A DNA stretch of 64,000 nucleotides from Blumeriella jaapii. Taxonomy: Eukaryota; Ascomycota; Leotiomycetes; Helotiales; Drepanopezizaceae. Below, piece by piece: positions 35,391-48,429 of the stretch. Below the pieces are notes generated by a model. That model was not told where the DNA came from. It saw nothing but the letters and a program-made list of their open reading frames with translations, and ran no database searches. Numbering within the stretch: position 1 is the first letter of the stretch; every line of letters begins with the position of its first letter. Location: positions 1,166,270 through 1,230,269 of the forward strand of contig VWND01000009.1 of NCBI GenBank assembly GCA_009599575.1, given 5' to 3'. A program made the translations under genes and the position numbers.

Positions 35391-36480
35391 AACACCACCT
35401 CGCCGCCACCACCTCGTCGCCATAACCATCACCACCACCACCATCACTACCACCATTATTTACCACCACCACCTCGCTGCCACCATCTTGTCGCCACCAC
35501 CACCACCACTACTACCACTACTACCATCACTACTATTACTATCACTACTACCACCACTACCACTATTACCACCACCATCACTACTATCACCACCACCTCG
35601 CTGCCACCACCTCGCTGCCACCACTTCGCTGCCACCACCTCGCTGCCACCACCTCGTCGCTACCACCTCGTCGCCATCATCACCACCACTACTACCACCA
35701 CCACTACCACCACTACCACTACTACTACTACTACTATCATTTTGCTGCCACCACCTCGCTGCCACCACCTCGCTGCCACCATCTCGCTGCCATCATCTTG
35801 TCGCCACTACCACCACCATTACTACCACTACTACCATCACTACCACTACTATCACTACTACCATCACTACCACCATTACCACCATTATCACTACTATCAC
35901 CACCACTTCGCTGCCACCATTTCGCTGCCACCACTTCGCTGCCACCACCTCGCTGCCACCACCTCGTCGCCACCACCTCGTCGCCACCATCACCACCACC
36001 ACTACCACCACTACTACTATTACTACTACTACTATTATCACTACCACTATTACCACTACTATTATCATTTTGCTGCTACCATCTCGCTGCTACCACCTCG
36101 CTGCCACCACTTCGCTGCCACCATTTTTGTCGCCACCACCACCATCACTACTACCACTACTACCATCACTACCACTACTATCACCACTACCACCACTACC
36201 ACCATTACCACCACTATCACCACTATCACCACCACCTCGCTGCCACCACCTCGCTGCCACCACTTCGCTGCTACCATCTCGCTGCCACCACCTCGCTGCT
36301 ACCATTATCACCACCACCACCACTACCATCACTACCACTATTACTACCACCACTACCATCACTACCACCACTACTACCATTACCACCATTACCACCACTA
36401 TCACCATTACCACTACTACCACCACTACCACCACCACCACTATTATCACCACTACCACTATTATTATTATTATTATTTCG
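35391..36480. repeat. FB left arm: 14-bp minisatellite and (ACC)n-type repeats
   Basis: Blocks of tandem CTCGCTGCCACCAC units (14 bp; for example 35597-35660, 35907-35980, 36075-36120, 36232-36300) alternate with runs of ACC, ACT, ATC and ATT triplets. All frames on both strands stay open because the repeats contain few stops; the 407-codon frame at 35283-36506 is such an artefact. Confidence 0.85.
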
Positions 36481-36505
36481 CTAATACTATTTTGCTAGAA
36501 AAATA

Positions 36506-36556
36506 ACGAAAAGCCGAACAGCCGAACAGCCGAATAGCCGAACAGCCGAATAAGCT
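36506..36556. repeat. FB centre: tandem AGCCGAAC units
   Basis: About five units of eight bases (AGCCGAAC or AGCCGAAT) lie between the two arms, where the loop of a fold-back structure would be. Confidence 0.7.
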
Positions 36557-36565
36557 GGGTAGTTA

Positions 36566-37250
36566 CAATGGTAGCAGCGAGGTGATAGCAGCGAGGTGGT
36601 GGCAGCGAGGTGGTGGCAGCGAGGTGGTGGCAGCGAAATGATGGTGGTAATAATAATAATGGTGGTGATGGTGGTAGTGGTGGTAGTAGTGGTAGTGATG
36701 GTAGTGGTGGTAGTAGTGGTGGTAGTAGTGGTAGTGGTGGTAATGGTGGTAGTGATAGTAATAATGGTAGTGGTGGTAATAGTGGTAGTGATGGTAGTGG
36801 TGGTAGTAGTAGTGGTAGTGGTAGTGGTAGTGGTAATGATGGTGGCAGCGAGGTGGTGGCAGCGAGGTGGTGGCAGCGAGGTGGTGGCAGCGAGGTGGTG
36901 GCAGCGAGGTGGTGGCAGCGAGGTGGTGGCAGCGAGGTGGTGGCAGCGAGGTGGTGGTGGTAGTGGTGATAATGGTAGTGGTGGTGGTAATGGTGGTAAT
37001 AGTGGTAATAGTAATGGTGGTGGTGGCGACGAAGTGGTGGCAGCGAGGTGATGGCAGCGAGGTGATGGCAGCGAGGTGGTGGCAGCGAGGTGGTGGTGTG
37101 GTAGTGGTGATAATGGTAGTGGTGGTGGTAATAGTGGTAATAGTAATGGTGGTGGTGGCGACGAAATGGTGGCAGCGAGGTGATGGCAGCGAGGTGATGG
37201 CAGCGAGGTGGTGGCAGCGAAGTGATGGCAGCGAGGTAGTGTTAGCGAAA
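36566..37250. repeat. FB right arm, reverse complement of left arm
   Basis: Tandem GTGGTGGCAGCGAG units (14 bp; most regular at 36840-36955) and GGT/AGT/GAT/AAT triplet runs: the reverse complement of the left arm. A block of about 110 bp with GTGGTAATAGTGGTAATAGTAATGG is itself repeated (about 36955-37080 and 37095-37205). Confidence 0.85.
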
Positions 37251-37359
37251 ATATTATTCAGTGTAGTATTAAATAAACGTGGTTTAATATAAGATTTTTA
37301 ATTTAAATTCGAAAAGTTTGGTATATATTAAATATCGAGTTAATTTAGTTGTATAGATT

Positions 37360-37730
37360 TGTTTCGGTGTTAACACCGAGTATAATCGGTATTAACACCG
37401 AGTATAATCGGTATTAATACCGATTATATTCGGTACTACCGATTATACTCGGTGTTAAATCGTCATATCGATGTAAGAGTAAACCGCGCCACTTCGGTGT
37501 TAACACCGATTAGCAACCGATTATACTCGGTTTTAAAACCGATTATACACCGATTATAATCGGTTATAATCGAATTAAAACCGGTTATAATCGGTGTATA
37601 ATCGATTATAATCGGTGTATAATCGGTTTTGAAACCGATTACAATCGGTGTATACCCGGTTTTAAAACCGATTATAATCGGTGTATACTCCGTTTTGCAA
37701 CCGGGTATAATCGGTTGTGATCCGACCCTA
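37360..37730. repeat. FB right terminal palindromic iterons
   Basis: Roughly a dozen palindromic units of the type ACCGATTATAATCGGT, with variants GAGTATAATCGG and TACTCGGT, spaced by short TGTATA or TTAA linkers. They resemble binding-site arrays, but no cognate protein is encoded here. Confidence 0.75.
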
Positions 37731-37744
37731 GATAAGCCGTACGG

Positions 37745-40210
37745 TATTTAATAGCGCCAACGTTACCGATTTTATCGAAAAATATAAAAAAACCTGTAAG
37801 GATTTCGGAATCTTTAAAATTAAAATGTTCGATAAATTTCCTCGTTATTATAATCTAACTATTAAAAATATTATTAAATCGATAAATAAATAAAAAGTTA
37901 TTAGGGCTCGAAACTGGCGTAAATTAATTAAAGCTTTGAAATCGGAATTCCGAAACTACGATCGCTAGCAAATTCGCAATACTATCGCTTTTTTTAAACA
38001 GTTTATTATAATAATTCGTTAAGCTAAAAAACTCAAAGCTTATTATCGTATTTATACGAGAATTTTTAACGTTTTCGTTAACAAAATTTTCTCAAGCGAA
38101 ATTAAACAAAAAAAATTGTTTTTACTTGGCCTTCCAATTAGCATTCGCAACAAAACCATTAAGCATTTTAAAATTAATAAACAAAACTTTAAAACTTTTA
38201 ATTAATATTTTAAATTTATAAAATTCATTGTTAAATAAAACCAAAGCGAACGTACTATTAAAGCCATAAACCAAAAGAAATCTTTTTTTCTTATTTATAA
38301 GAAAAACGTAAAAGCTCTAATGCAAAAACATGTCTAACTATTAAAAGTTACCGAAATCGCTAAGAAACAACTAATTATTATATTATTTAATCGTTTTGCA
38401 AAGCTTACTGGCTTGGAAAAGCTTAATAAAAATATCGAAACTTTCGTATTAAAATTTACCGATATTAAAATTCAAAAACTACAAACTAAAATCGAAAGTC
38501 TTATGCAATAGCAAAAAAAAGTATTTTACGTTAATTCGAATAATAAAAACGATTATAATAACTTTTATAATAATTATTCCTTTTTAAATGCGCGAAGCGA
38601 TTAATTTCGCCAAGCTATCGTAAAAATAATAACTGCCCAATAGCAATCTTCCCGTATTAGCGATCAAAATCAGCGAAACATTAATTATAATAACGATTGT
38701 TAAAAAAAAAAAACAAGCGCGAAAACCAAAATCGCGATTATCAAAATAATAAAAAAAATTATTAAAACAAACTTCGTAGCTTTAAATATAAGTTTTGTAA
38801 TAACAAAAAAATTTATTACAAAAAACCTTATATTCGTTTAAAATGCAAAACATTTAATTTCTGCGTAAATAATAAAATCTGTTATATTAATAAATACGAT
38901 GCGATTTGCTTCGGACCAATGAAAACAGAAATAAGTCTTTTTAACAAAGCTAAAAATCAAAGCTAATTAAATATTATTCGTTTAAAAATAAAAGGTACGA
39001 AATAAAACGATCATTTGAAAAACAAAAAAAATACGAAAACGATCTTTATTAATAAAATTTTTTTTTTCAAAAGCGTATTAATTAAAAAGAAGACCTTTAT
39101 TTTAAATGTAAATGAAATTCAAATATATAAATAAAAAACAAATATATATATTGCTAATGCAATTATCGCATTTGCAAATATTATAATTATATAATTAAAC
39201 CAGCGAATTACAAAAAAGCAAAATGCTTTTGTTTTATTCGCCAAACCGATTAATATAAAAAAAAACGTTAAAATCGAAAAAAAAAAGATTTTGAAATTCG
39301 AAAAAAAACCGATAAAACTATTAAAAGAACACTTTTAATAAAAATAATTAACGATAATATAAAAAATATCGACACCGATATTCCGGTTCAAATTATTCAA
39401 TAAATACAAGCTTTTAAACGCTTATTATTAATACGAAACGAAAAATAAATCGACAAATATATTAGCTCCGAAGCCGTCGACGAAGCTATTAAAAATATTA
39501 TAAAACAAAAAATTAAACTGAAATTCAGCGATTTATTTAATACAAAAAAAAGATTCGATAAAATTATTAATAAAAAAATCTTTGCATTAAAAAAAACGAA
39601 AAAATTGAAATTGTTTAAAAAGAAAACGATTTTAAACTAAAAAAAAACTAAAAAGAAATTTATAATACCGCAGTTAATTTAGCCGATAAAAAGAAATTTT
39701 CGGAAAAAATCAGCTTTTTAGCTTTTGTTATAAAAACCCAAAAATCAAAACGACGAAACTGCTTTTACACGGCTATAAAAGTATTAAAAATAAAAATAAT
39801 ATTTAAAAGAAATACGATCGCTTTCGTTTTATTCGATAATAAAACCGAAGTTAATTATATAAACCAGAAAACAGCCGAAGCTAATAATATTTCGATTATT
39901 ACCGATAAACGAATAATTTATATTATCGTTAAAAAAATATTATTAAATTTAATAAAATTATACGAAATATCGAAATCGACGTTAAAAATATTATTATTTA
40001 TAAAAACTTTTTAATAATAAAAAAATACTTTTATTTTATTATTTTTAAAATGCTTTAAATCCTGAAAAGTTTCGTTAATTTTAAATACATCGAAAACGGC
40101 CAAATAAAAGCTTTTTTTTTAAAACTAAAACCGATTTTTCCAAAATTAAATTACCGTCGCCGGCGATAAAATCTTTTTAATCGACGTTTTATCGAAAAAC
40201 GAATAGCCGG
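37745..40210 (+). pseudogene. A2 segment 2: gag remainder and protease
   Basis: Matches A1 11624-14097. Gag resumes at 37745 within the core (DFIEKYKKTCKDFG). The Lys-rich linker and then the protease (about 39800-40100, FVLFDNKTEVNYI, with D-S-G lost) follow. It ends with CCGG at 40207-40210, the target duplication of A3. Confidence 0.8.
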
Positions 40211-40477
40211 TGTAAAAGTAGGTAGGAAAACCAGACTGATACGGCCACATGTCGGTGGGTAAAATAATCTAGGAAATCCCTAGAAAAAACTGAAAAAAGA
40301 AAAAAAAAAATGAATAAAAATATAAATTAAACTGCGTGCCTATAGTATTATCTAAAAAAGTGCTTTGCTCTTATATCTGTTAAAAATAGTCAATAGCAAA
40401 AGGTTTCGAAAAAATCTATGCCTCGACCATAATTAAAACTACCAACTTTTATTAATATACGATATTACCGTTTTATA
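40211..40477 (-). repeat. A3 3' LTR
   Basis: 267 bp, plus reading TGTAAAAG to TTTTATA. Confidence 0.92.
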
Positions 40478-40569
40478 TTCTGTTCTAAATAATATACGTA
40501 GTCGTTCTAAACTACGATTAAAAAAAAACATAATTTTAATAAATACAATTTAATTTATTTTATATAATT

Positions 40570-43500
40570 TAAAAACCAATTAATCAAAAACCGAACTTTT
40601 TAATCCTATATTTTTTCAGTCTTTTAACCCGTTTTTAGCCTTTTTGTTATTAACTTTTATAAAAGAATAGCGTCTCGCTTATCGTTTAAATTATTTTATT
40701 TATTCTGCTTTTTTAAAAAATAGCTCGATAAAATATTAATCGAAATATCGTTTAGATCTACGAACGTTTTAATAGCTTTTTCGTCGATAATATTATTAAG
40801 CGTCGCCGCGACGAATGCTTTCTACGACTTTTCTTCGTAAATAATAAATTCCAGCTTTTAAACGTGGTCTTATGCTTTGCAAAAAGCGTTAAAAAGTTTT
40901 GTATTAAAATCGTAAAAATAATCGATTAATTCGTTATAATTAAAACCGATTAACGCTTTTGCTTCGCGTAAAACTAATAGATCGGACCACGGTTATTTAC
41001 CGACGAATGTTTTTAAAAAAGCTCCGAAGCTTATAAAAAAAACTCTTTTACGAAATAATTCGGAAATAATCGTTTGCAATCGAAACTACCGAAAATGCTA
41101 TAATTGCTTTCGTCGCAAAATAAATAATATCAGATTGTTTATCGAAGCGTCGTTTTCGAAATAATTTTTATACTTTTGCGCCGTATAATTATTCGAATAA
41201 ATCAGCATCGCGCCGTCGGTTTTTTAAATTTTAAATTTGACGAAAATCTTTTGCTTAATCGAAAAGTTAATAAAAGTTATTTTATTTTTTATTTCGTAAC
41301 CTTCGGTTTCGTAATCCGATAAAATAGCTAAGGCTATTATTTTAAACGCGCTAAAATACAAGGAAATTAAACCTTTCTAAATGGTTTTAATTAGCTTAGT
41401 ATTGTAATACGATTGCAAATAAGCTTCGATTATTCCCGAATTATATGCAAATGCAGGCAAAACGTAATAATCGAAAATGCGTCGGTAAAATCTTCGATTT
41501 TTTTTTTTTTTAAAAATCGGCGATATCGAATTTTATAACTGTAATACGATCGGAACCAGCGAAATCTAAAACGATCGAAACGTTAAAATATGCTACGAAG
41601 CAACAGTTTTTAAAATTCCGGATAATTAAAACAGCGAAGTAAAAGCCGGAATGCATTTTAAAAACTTATTAAATAAAATTGTATAATATATTAACGAAAA
41701 AAGCTGTAAACGCCTTTTAGATTTTAACTAATCGGAAATAATATTTATATATAATTTTTTTTTTATAAAATATAATAATAATTTATTTTTTCCGTTATAC
41801 GACCTTATGTAATTAACGAATTCGCAGCTTAATTCGAATAAATTCTAAAGTATATTTTCGGTCGAAAAGCCAAAAAAGTCCGCTTTTAAAAATATTCGTT
41901 GCTTCCATTTTTCTACGTTTTAATCGAGTTTTATAATCGCGGTAAAAGCTTTAAAATCTGTTTTAAAATTTGCGTAGCTTAAATAAATTTTAATACGCGT
42001 TTTAATAGTTTTCGCAGTTTTTCGTCGAAATATAAATAAATTATTAAAATTAACTTCGAACACGTCGTAATTCGAATTTTTGATAGCAGCGAATCGATTA
42101 GCGAAGCCGATAACGTTAATTTTTTTTATAATTAAATCGCAATACGCCGCGTAATAGCATACGTAAAAATAGCAGAATTTGCCGTTTTTTTTAGCGTTAA
42201 TATTATTTGTAAAAACGAAATTAAAAAATCGAAGTTTTTTAACAAAAAAAAATTCGAATAAAAACGGGTCACCGTTTTCAAAAGTTTTTTTTATTTGCTT
42301 TAGCGTATTATATTTGCAATTTTCCGAAAAAAGCTTAATTTAGTTTTCGTTCGAAAAAAAAAAAAAAAAGCTAACGAATTTATTTGATTTTTATATAAAA
42401 ATATCGAAATAAAACTTTTAAATCGTTTCGTCGTCGAAAGCGAAAGTTTTAAACAGGATAATCTGATTTTATATTTTTTATATGATTTTTTCCGTAATAA
42501 TTTCGATATTTTTTTTTAAATTTTTTCGGTCGAATCGTATAATAATCGAAATTTTAAATACTTTTATTAAAATCTAAAATATTAGCGGTAATAATACAAC
42601 GTTTTTAAACGTAGCAAGCGTTTCCGATGTTTACGTATTTAGTTTCGAAAAATCAAATTTAAAATCGTTTGAATTTTTTTTTTTCGAAATACCGGCGTTT
42701 TTTAAATCTGATTTCGTAAAATCGTCGCGTTTTTTATTAATTAATTTAAAAGCTATAGCTCGGCGTCGATTTCCGGCTGTTTTTATTCGCGGTGCCTTTT
42801 TTGCTAGCGACGCGAATAATTTTTTTCTTCGAATAAAAAAGTTTCGAAAATATCGGCGCGTTTTTTTACGTCTTTTGTTTTTACTTTTTTCGGAATCGTT
42901 TTTATAAATACAATAAATTTTTTATATTCGAATAAGCGGTTATTTGCTATTACGCTTTTAATTTCGTTTTCGAATTTGTTTTCGATAATTAAAAATGGAA
43001 ATCGCCGAATTGTTTTAATTATTTTAAAAATATTAATTGCTATTGCGTATATTTTTTCGAATTAAACGAAAATAATATTAGCTTTTTCGTTTTTTTCGTC
43101 GTCGTAGATTTAAAATATCGAAATAACGTCGTTTTTTTTTTTCGATATAAAAATGCCGTATTTAACGACGCTTAGTTTTTTATTTTAAAAAAAAGTTAGA
43201 TTTAAAATTTCGCAGCCGACTAAAAATCCTTCTGATAATTGTATAACGTCGTCGACCAGTTTGCAAACGGCTATAAAAAAACTTGTAAACCTGCGGGCTT
43301 TTAAATTATTAGCTTTTAAAACTTACGCTTTAAAAATATAAGCGTTTAATATTCAAACTCTTTTTTTCGTAAAAATAATAATTTCGAAAAAGCGAGCGAA
43401 ATGCCGAAATAAAATAATACCGGTGATTTTGCTAAAAACGTATTTTTAAATATTTTTTTTTCGTTAATTTAGCAAAAAGCGCAAAATCCGGTTTATTATT

Positions 43501-43900
43501 TTTTTTTTGTTATTTCGAGCTTTTTTTGCTCCGGCGAAAACTTTTAAAACGTTATCGTAATTTAGCAGAAATTTATCGTAATCGAAGTTTTTGCGAACGA
43601 ATTCAATTTTAACGAAACTTTCGTAATCGAATAAAAATTCGTTAACGTTTTTAATTATTATATCGAATTATTTTATAAATATTTTTACGAAAACTGCTTA
43701 TTAATTTAAAATAACGGTATTATATATTTGCTTAAATTCGAAAAAATTATATATAATAGTTCCGTTTTAAAATAAATTAAAAATAAATTTGCTAAGTTTG
43801 GCAACGCTTTGCTTAAAAAACGATATAATATCGATAGGTTTTGTTAATTAAAAAAATATATTATATTTATTAAAAAATAATTAAGAAAAAATACGGATAT
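40570..43900 (-). pseudogene. A3 accessory ORF2
   Basis: Counterpart of A1 18240-21480 with the same frames, breaks in similar places and the 33-bp palindrome at 42785-42817. Function unknown. Confidence 0.55.
42785..42817. repeat. 33-bp palindrome d in A3
   Basis: ATTCGCG...CGCGAAT, core GTGCCTTTTTTGCTAGCGA, exact reverse-strand counterpart of 19238-19270. Confidence 0.85.
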
Positions 43901-45850
43901 TATAAAATATTTATATTTAAAAATTACGGAAATCCGCATGCTGTTTTTTTAATAAATTATAATTATTTAAATAAGCATCCGTTCAAAATAACGAAAAAAA
44001 TAAACAGTACAAAAAATAGCAAATAATAAAATGCATAAAAAATAGTTTTCGTAAAATGTGCGAGTAATATAAATATATTAAATATACGGCTTAAACATAT
44101 ACAAAGCTTTTGTTTTAATAAACAAAAATACAGTCAAACAAAAAATATAATAAATATTTCAAATAATATAAAAAAAAATCTTAAAAATAAACCGTATATA
44201 TAAATCAAAATAATTAAATTATATATAAATAAAGCAAAACAAAAACAATAAAATAATATATAATAAAAAAAAAACAATAAGCAATAAAAACAGTAAAACA
44301 ATTAGTAAACAATTTTGTATGCATTTTTCTTTTTTTCGATTATAAATAAAATTACGATTTAAATTATGCTTTTAGCAACGGAATTATCGTCCGGTCGTTT
44401 TCAAATCTTTTCAGAAGTTTTTTCTTTTTTAAAAATATAATCGTTTTAATCGGAATCGTCGTCGGATTCGCTGAAATCGAAATCGCTGTTTAAATTAAAA
44501 TTTAAAAAATAAACTTGCTAATTCCTTTTATAAAATCGTTTTAACCGGTTAGCGGCGAACGTTTTTTTTAGTTTTGTTTTATCGAATTCCGTAAGCTTAT
44601 AATAACCTTTATTTAATTCGGCCTCGTATATTTCGTAGGATTCGAACCATTTATAATTAAGCTTAATATCGGCCGATTTATTAATAACGCGCTAAACGTC
44701 GTAAATTAAAACCAAATTTCCTTTTTTAATTAGCGTTTTTTTTAAAACTTTGGTTTTATCTTAAATTTCTTTAGCTGCCTTCCTATACTTTTTTTTTTTT
44801 AAAATTATTTCTTTTATATTTATATCGCGGTAATCGAGCTGTTTAAATCTTATTATTAATAAATTTGCTTTCGTTTTTATTTTAATTACGTTATAAAGCT
44901 TTTATACAAACCATTTTGTTTCTAAAAGCAATCGAGCGTTTTTGCCGTATTATATAAAAAATAAAATTATTTCAGTAAAAGCGTATATATATATACGCAT
45001 AATAAAAAGTATTTCCGAAAATTTCCGCGACCAACGCTTATAACTTTTTCGAATAGCTTTTAAAAAGCCGTCGAAAATATTTTTATAGCTTCGTTCAACG
45101 GATCCGTTGTTTTTCGAATTATAAATTAAAATTTAAATGCGTTAAATGCCGTATTTTTTTATAAAAATCTCGATAACGCTTTTGTTTTCGAATTTATTAT
45201 CGACGTTTAATTTGCTAAATAAACCGTATCGATATACAACGTTTTTTTAAAAAAAGATCGCTATAATTTCGAAAATAGCGTTTCGGAAAAATCGCTTTTT
45301 AAAATATTTAAATAAATCGTTAATAGCGAATACGAAGCATATATAACCGCGATCGATAATTAATACGCGTATAACGTCGAAATTAATTTTTTTTCAAATT
45401 TTAAAAAACCAGGTTAAATATAATAAAATTTTTTTCCGGCCAAGCTTTCGTTTTTAGCAAAAAATACAACTTTTAACAAAAGCTTTGCAATTTTCGAAGC
45501 ATTTTTTCCATTAAAAATCGTTTTTAATTCGATAATAAATGGCTTTAGCTTTTTTATAAAACACTTTTTCGTAAGCTTTTTTTATAATTTAAAATTTGTT
45601 AATTTTATTATTTATTACTAAGCGTTTTTAATATATATTGTTTTTTATTTTATATAGCTTTCTATCGGCTAAAATATAATCGAAAGCTTGGTTTTTAAAT
45701 AATTTAAATTAATAATTTAGCACGCTAAATAATTTAAACAAAATAATTAAATAATATACGATTAAATAAAAGTCTTCGGTTTCGTAATTATCGATTAAAA
45801 ATTTATTTTCGTTATTAATCGGCTTATTCCGATCGTTTTCGGTTAAATCC

Positions 45851-45883
45851 ATTCGCAATACTAGCCGAAATAATAACGCGAAT
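45851..45883. repeat. 33-bp palindrome c in A3
   Basis: Starts ATTCGCA, ends ACGCGAAT; 33 bp, counterpart of 16168-16200. Confidence 0.85.
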
Positions 45884-45913
45884 GCTTTTTCGGCCCGAAA
45901 ATTAATATTTTTT

Positions 45914-45946
45914 ATTCGCAATGCCAGCCGAAATAGCAACGCGAAT
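45914..45946. repeat. 33-bp palindrome b in A3
   Basis: Starts ATTCGCA, ends ACGCGAAT; 33 bp, counterpart of 16105-16137. Confidence 0.85.
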
Positions 45947-47858
45947 AATTTCGATTCTATAAAACTCAAAGCGCAAATAATAAAACAGCCGATTTCGTTA
46001 GCGATTTATTCGTTAATATTTTATTCGTTTTATTTAGCGAAATCAAACGGATAAAAGCGTTTTCGTTTGGAAAGGCCGTTTGCCGCTGTATTAATTATTT
46101 TTTTAATATATTTAATTTCGAAGTTTATAAATCGTATTTAAGCTATTTAATTAATAACGAGCGCTTTTAATAAATTATTAGCTTTTTTATTTAATTGGTC
46201 GACAAAGATTTTTGCGTCCGTTTTTAAAATAAAATATACGCCGTATAATTCGCTTTTTATTTTTTTTATTGCTTTAAAAGCGCCTCGGCATTTTCGTTTA
46301 ATAATATCGTAGCGTGCTTTCGCGGAAGATTATAAGCCGCTTTCGAATTATAAAAAATACCGTTTTTTGTTTTCGTCGATTTATTGCAATACAACTTCCT
46401 AACCGAAAATATTAACGTCGATAATTAAAATAATTTCTTTTGCGTTTAAATTATAGTCGATTCGTATAAATAATAAGGCCGATAAAAAGTCGTTTTTAAA
46501 GATTTTTATAATTTTGCTCTGTTTTTTTTTCCAAACGAAATCGATTTTTTTTTTTATCGTAGCGTAAATAAATACAGCTTTTTAAAAAAAGTTTTTGATT
46601 TAATTACGATAATAAATCACAACGCTAATAAAAGCTTTGGTTTCGGTAATATTTTTATATTTTTTTTATTCGCAGATTTTTTCAATTTTTTTTCGTTAAA
46701 AATAACGGCCAGCGCTATCAGTTATATAACCGACGATATTTATTTCGAATATATAAAATTTTAATCGAAAGCTAATAATAACTTTGGCTTTTTCGAAGCA
46801 AATTATAATTTTATCGATATTTTTAATATATTTTATTATATAGCGTCGAATTTCAAAAAGAATTTCCTTATTATTATAATATAATTTAAAGCTTTTTATT
46901 TCAACGTCGTCAACGTAAAAAAAAGCAATATTAAAAATACAAATTATAAAAATCTTATATACGACTTTTACGAATTAAGCGACTAAATTAATAGCTTTTA
47001 TAAATATTCTGATTATACGCAGCAAACCGATTAATATTTAAATTGCTGTTATATCTCGAAATCGTGGATCAAGTATTAAATAATCGTAGCCGGAAAACAA
47101 ATCGAAAAAAAAAGCGATTATTAATCTTGCGAATTCGTTTGAAAATTAATCGATATTAAATAGCATATTAACGTTTCGTATCGTTATTCTGTTTATTTCG
47201 ACGATTGCGGTGATAAGTTTGTAAATGCTTTTTTTTTTTTTTGCAATAATAAACCATTTGTTTTTGTATAGGCCGTAGCAAAATTCGAAAATCTTTTGCT
47301 TAATTCGTTTTTTTAGCATTTCGACTATTTTATTCTAAAAAGCTTTAAAAATTAAAAAAGTCTTTTTTTACCAGGCTTCGTAAAACACGGTTTTAATATC
47401 GATATAAAACGTAATATTAAGGCTGAATTGGCTTATTTCGGTAAAATCGAAAGTTATAACTTTTTTTCGATTGCGTAAAACTTCGTATAAAACTTTTTTT
47501 TTTTTAGCAAAAATTAAATTCCGATTGCTAAATTATTAAATCGTTTTTTTATAAATCGGCTGCTAAATAATAGGCCGAAAAATCGGCCGGTAATAAATCT
47601 TTCGAATTCGCCAATAATTAATTAAAATAGTTTTATTGCTTCGTTTTTTCGAACCAATCGTTTATTTTTCCGAAGATATTTTTAACGGATTCGCTAAAAT
47701 TCACGAATCGTATTTTATCAGCTTTACGCTTATAAAAAATGCTAATATTAATACAAAAAAATAAAATATATAAATCGAATTTATCTAATACGAAAACGAA
47801 ATCTTCGGAACTTTTATTTCCGAGTTAATAGCTAAAAATGTTAATATTAGCCAATTTT

Positions 47859-47891
47859 ATTCGCGATGCTATTTCGATTAGCGACGTAAAT
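47859..47891. repeat. 33-bp palindrome a in A3
   Basis: Starts ATTCGCG, ends ACGTAAAT (RIP-altered CGCGAAT); 33 bp, counterpart of 14159-14191. Confidence 0.82.
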
Positions 47892-48429
47892 GCTTTTAGC
47901 TAAATATTTTCCAGGTTTTATTATAGCTCAGCGTTTGTTTTAAAACCAAAGCCGGCTATTCGTTTTTCGATAAAACGTCGATTAAAAAAACCTTATCGCC
48001 GGCGACGGTAATTTAATTTTAAAAAAATCGGTTTCAGTTTTAAAAAAAAACTTTTATTTAGCCGTTTTCGGTGTATTTAAAGCTGACGAAACTTTTCAGA
48101 ATTCAAAGCATTTCAAAAATAATAAAATAAAAGCATTTTTTTATTATTAAAAAGTTTTTATAAATAATAATATTTTTAACGTCGATTTTAATATTTCGTA
48201 TAATTTTATTAAATTCAATCGTATTTTTATTAACGGTGGTGTAAATTATTCGCTTATCGATAATAATCGAAACATTATTAATTTCGGCTGTTTTTTAATT
48301 TATGCAATTAATTTCGGCTTTATTATCGAGTAAAGCAAAAGCGGTCGTACTTTTTTAAAGCATTATTTTTATTTTTAATGCTTTTATAGCCGTATAAAAG
48401 CAGTTTCGTTGTTTTGACTTTTGGGTTTT

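Larger units (their letters stand above)
35161..37744. mobile_element. fold-back (FB) palindromic element inside A2 gag
   Basis: A2 loses its match to A1 at about 35160 and regains it at 37745, so this is an insertion of about 2.58 kb. Flanks TACTTAG on the left and TATTTAA on the right look like a target duplication altered by transitions; the similarity may extend to 14 bp. Near the ends lies an inverted repeat, GGATTACAACCGATT at 35176-35190 against 37709-37723, with one mismatch. The interior is a giant imperfect palindrome of minisatellite and trinucleotide repeats. No transposase ORF is present, so it would be non-autonomous. It is much less AT-rich than its host. Confidence 0.75.

Noticed and set aside
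35283..36506. 407-codon open frame rich in His, Thr, Pro and Leu
   Set aside because: It is a translation of ACC-type and 14-bp repeats. Equally long frames exist in the other phases and on the other strand, as expected for repeats that lack stop codons.
35391..37250. CRISPR array
   Set aside because: The 14-bp units are directly tandem without unique spacers, the two arms are inverted, and the setting is a fungal retroelement.
36596..37292. Three overlapping open frames of 117-151 codons rich in Val, Gly, Ser
   Set aside because: Same reason; this is the reverse-complement arm of the fold-back element.
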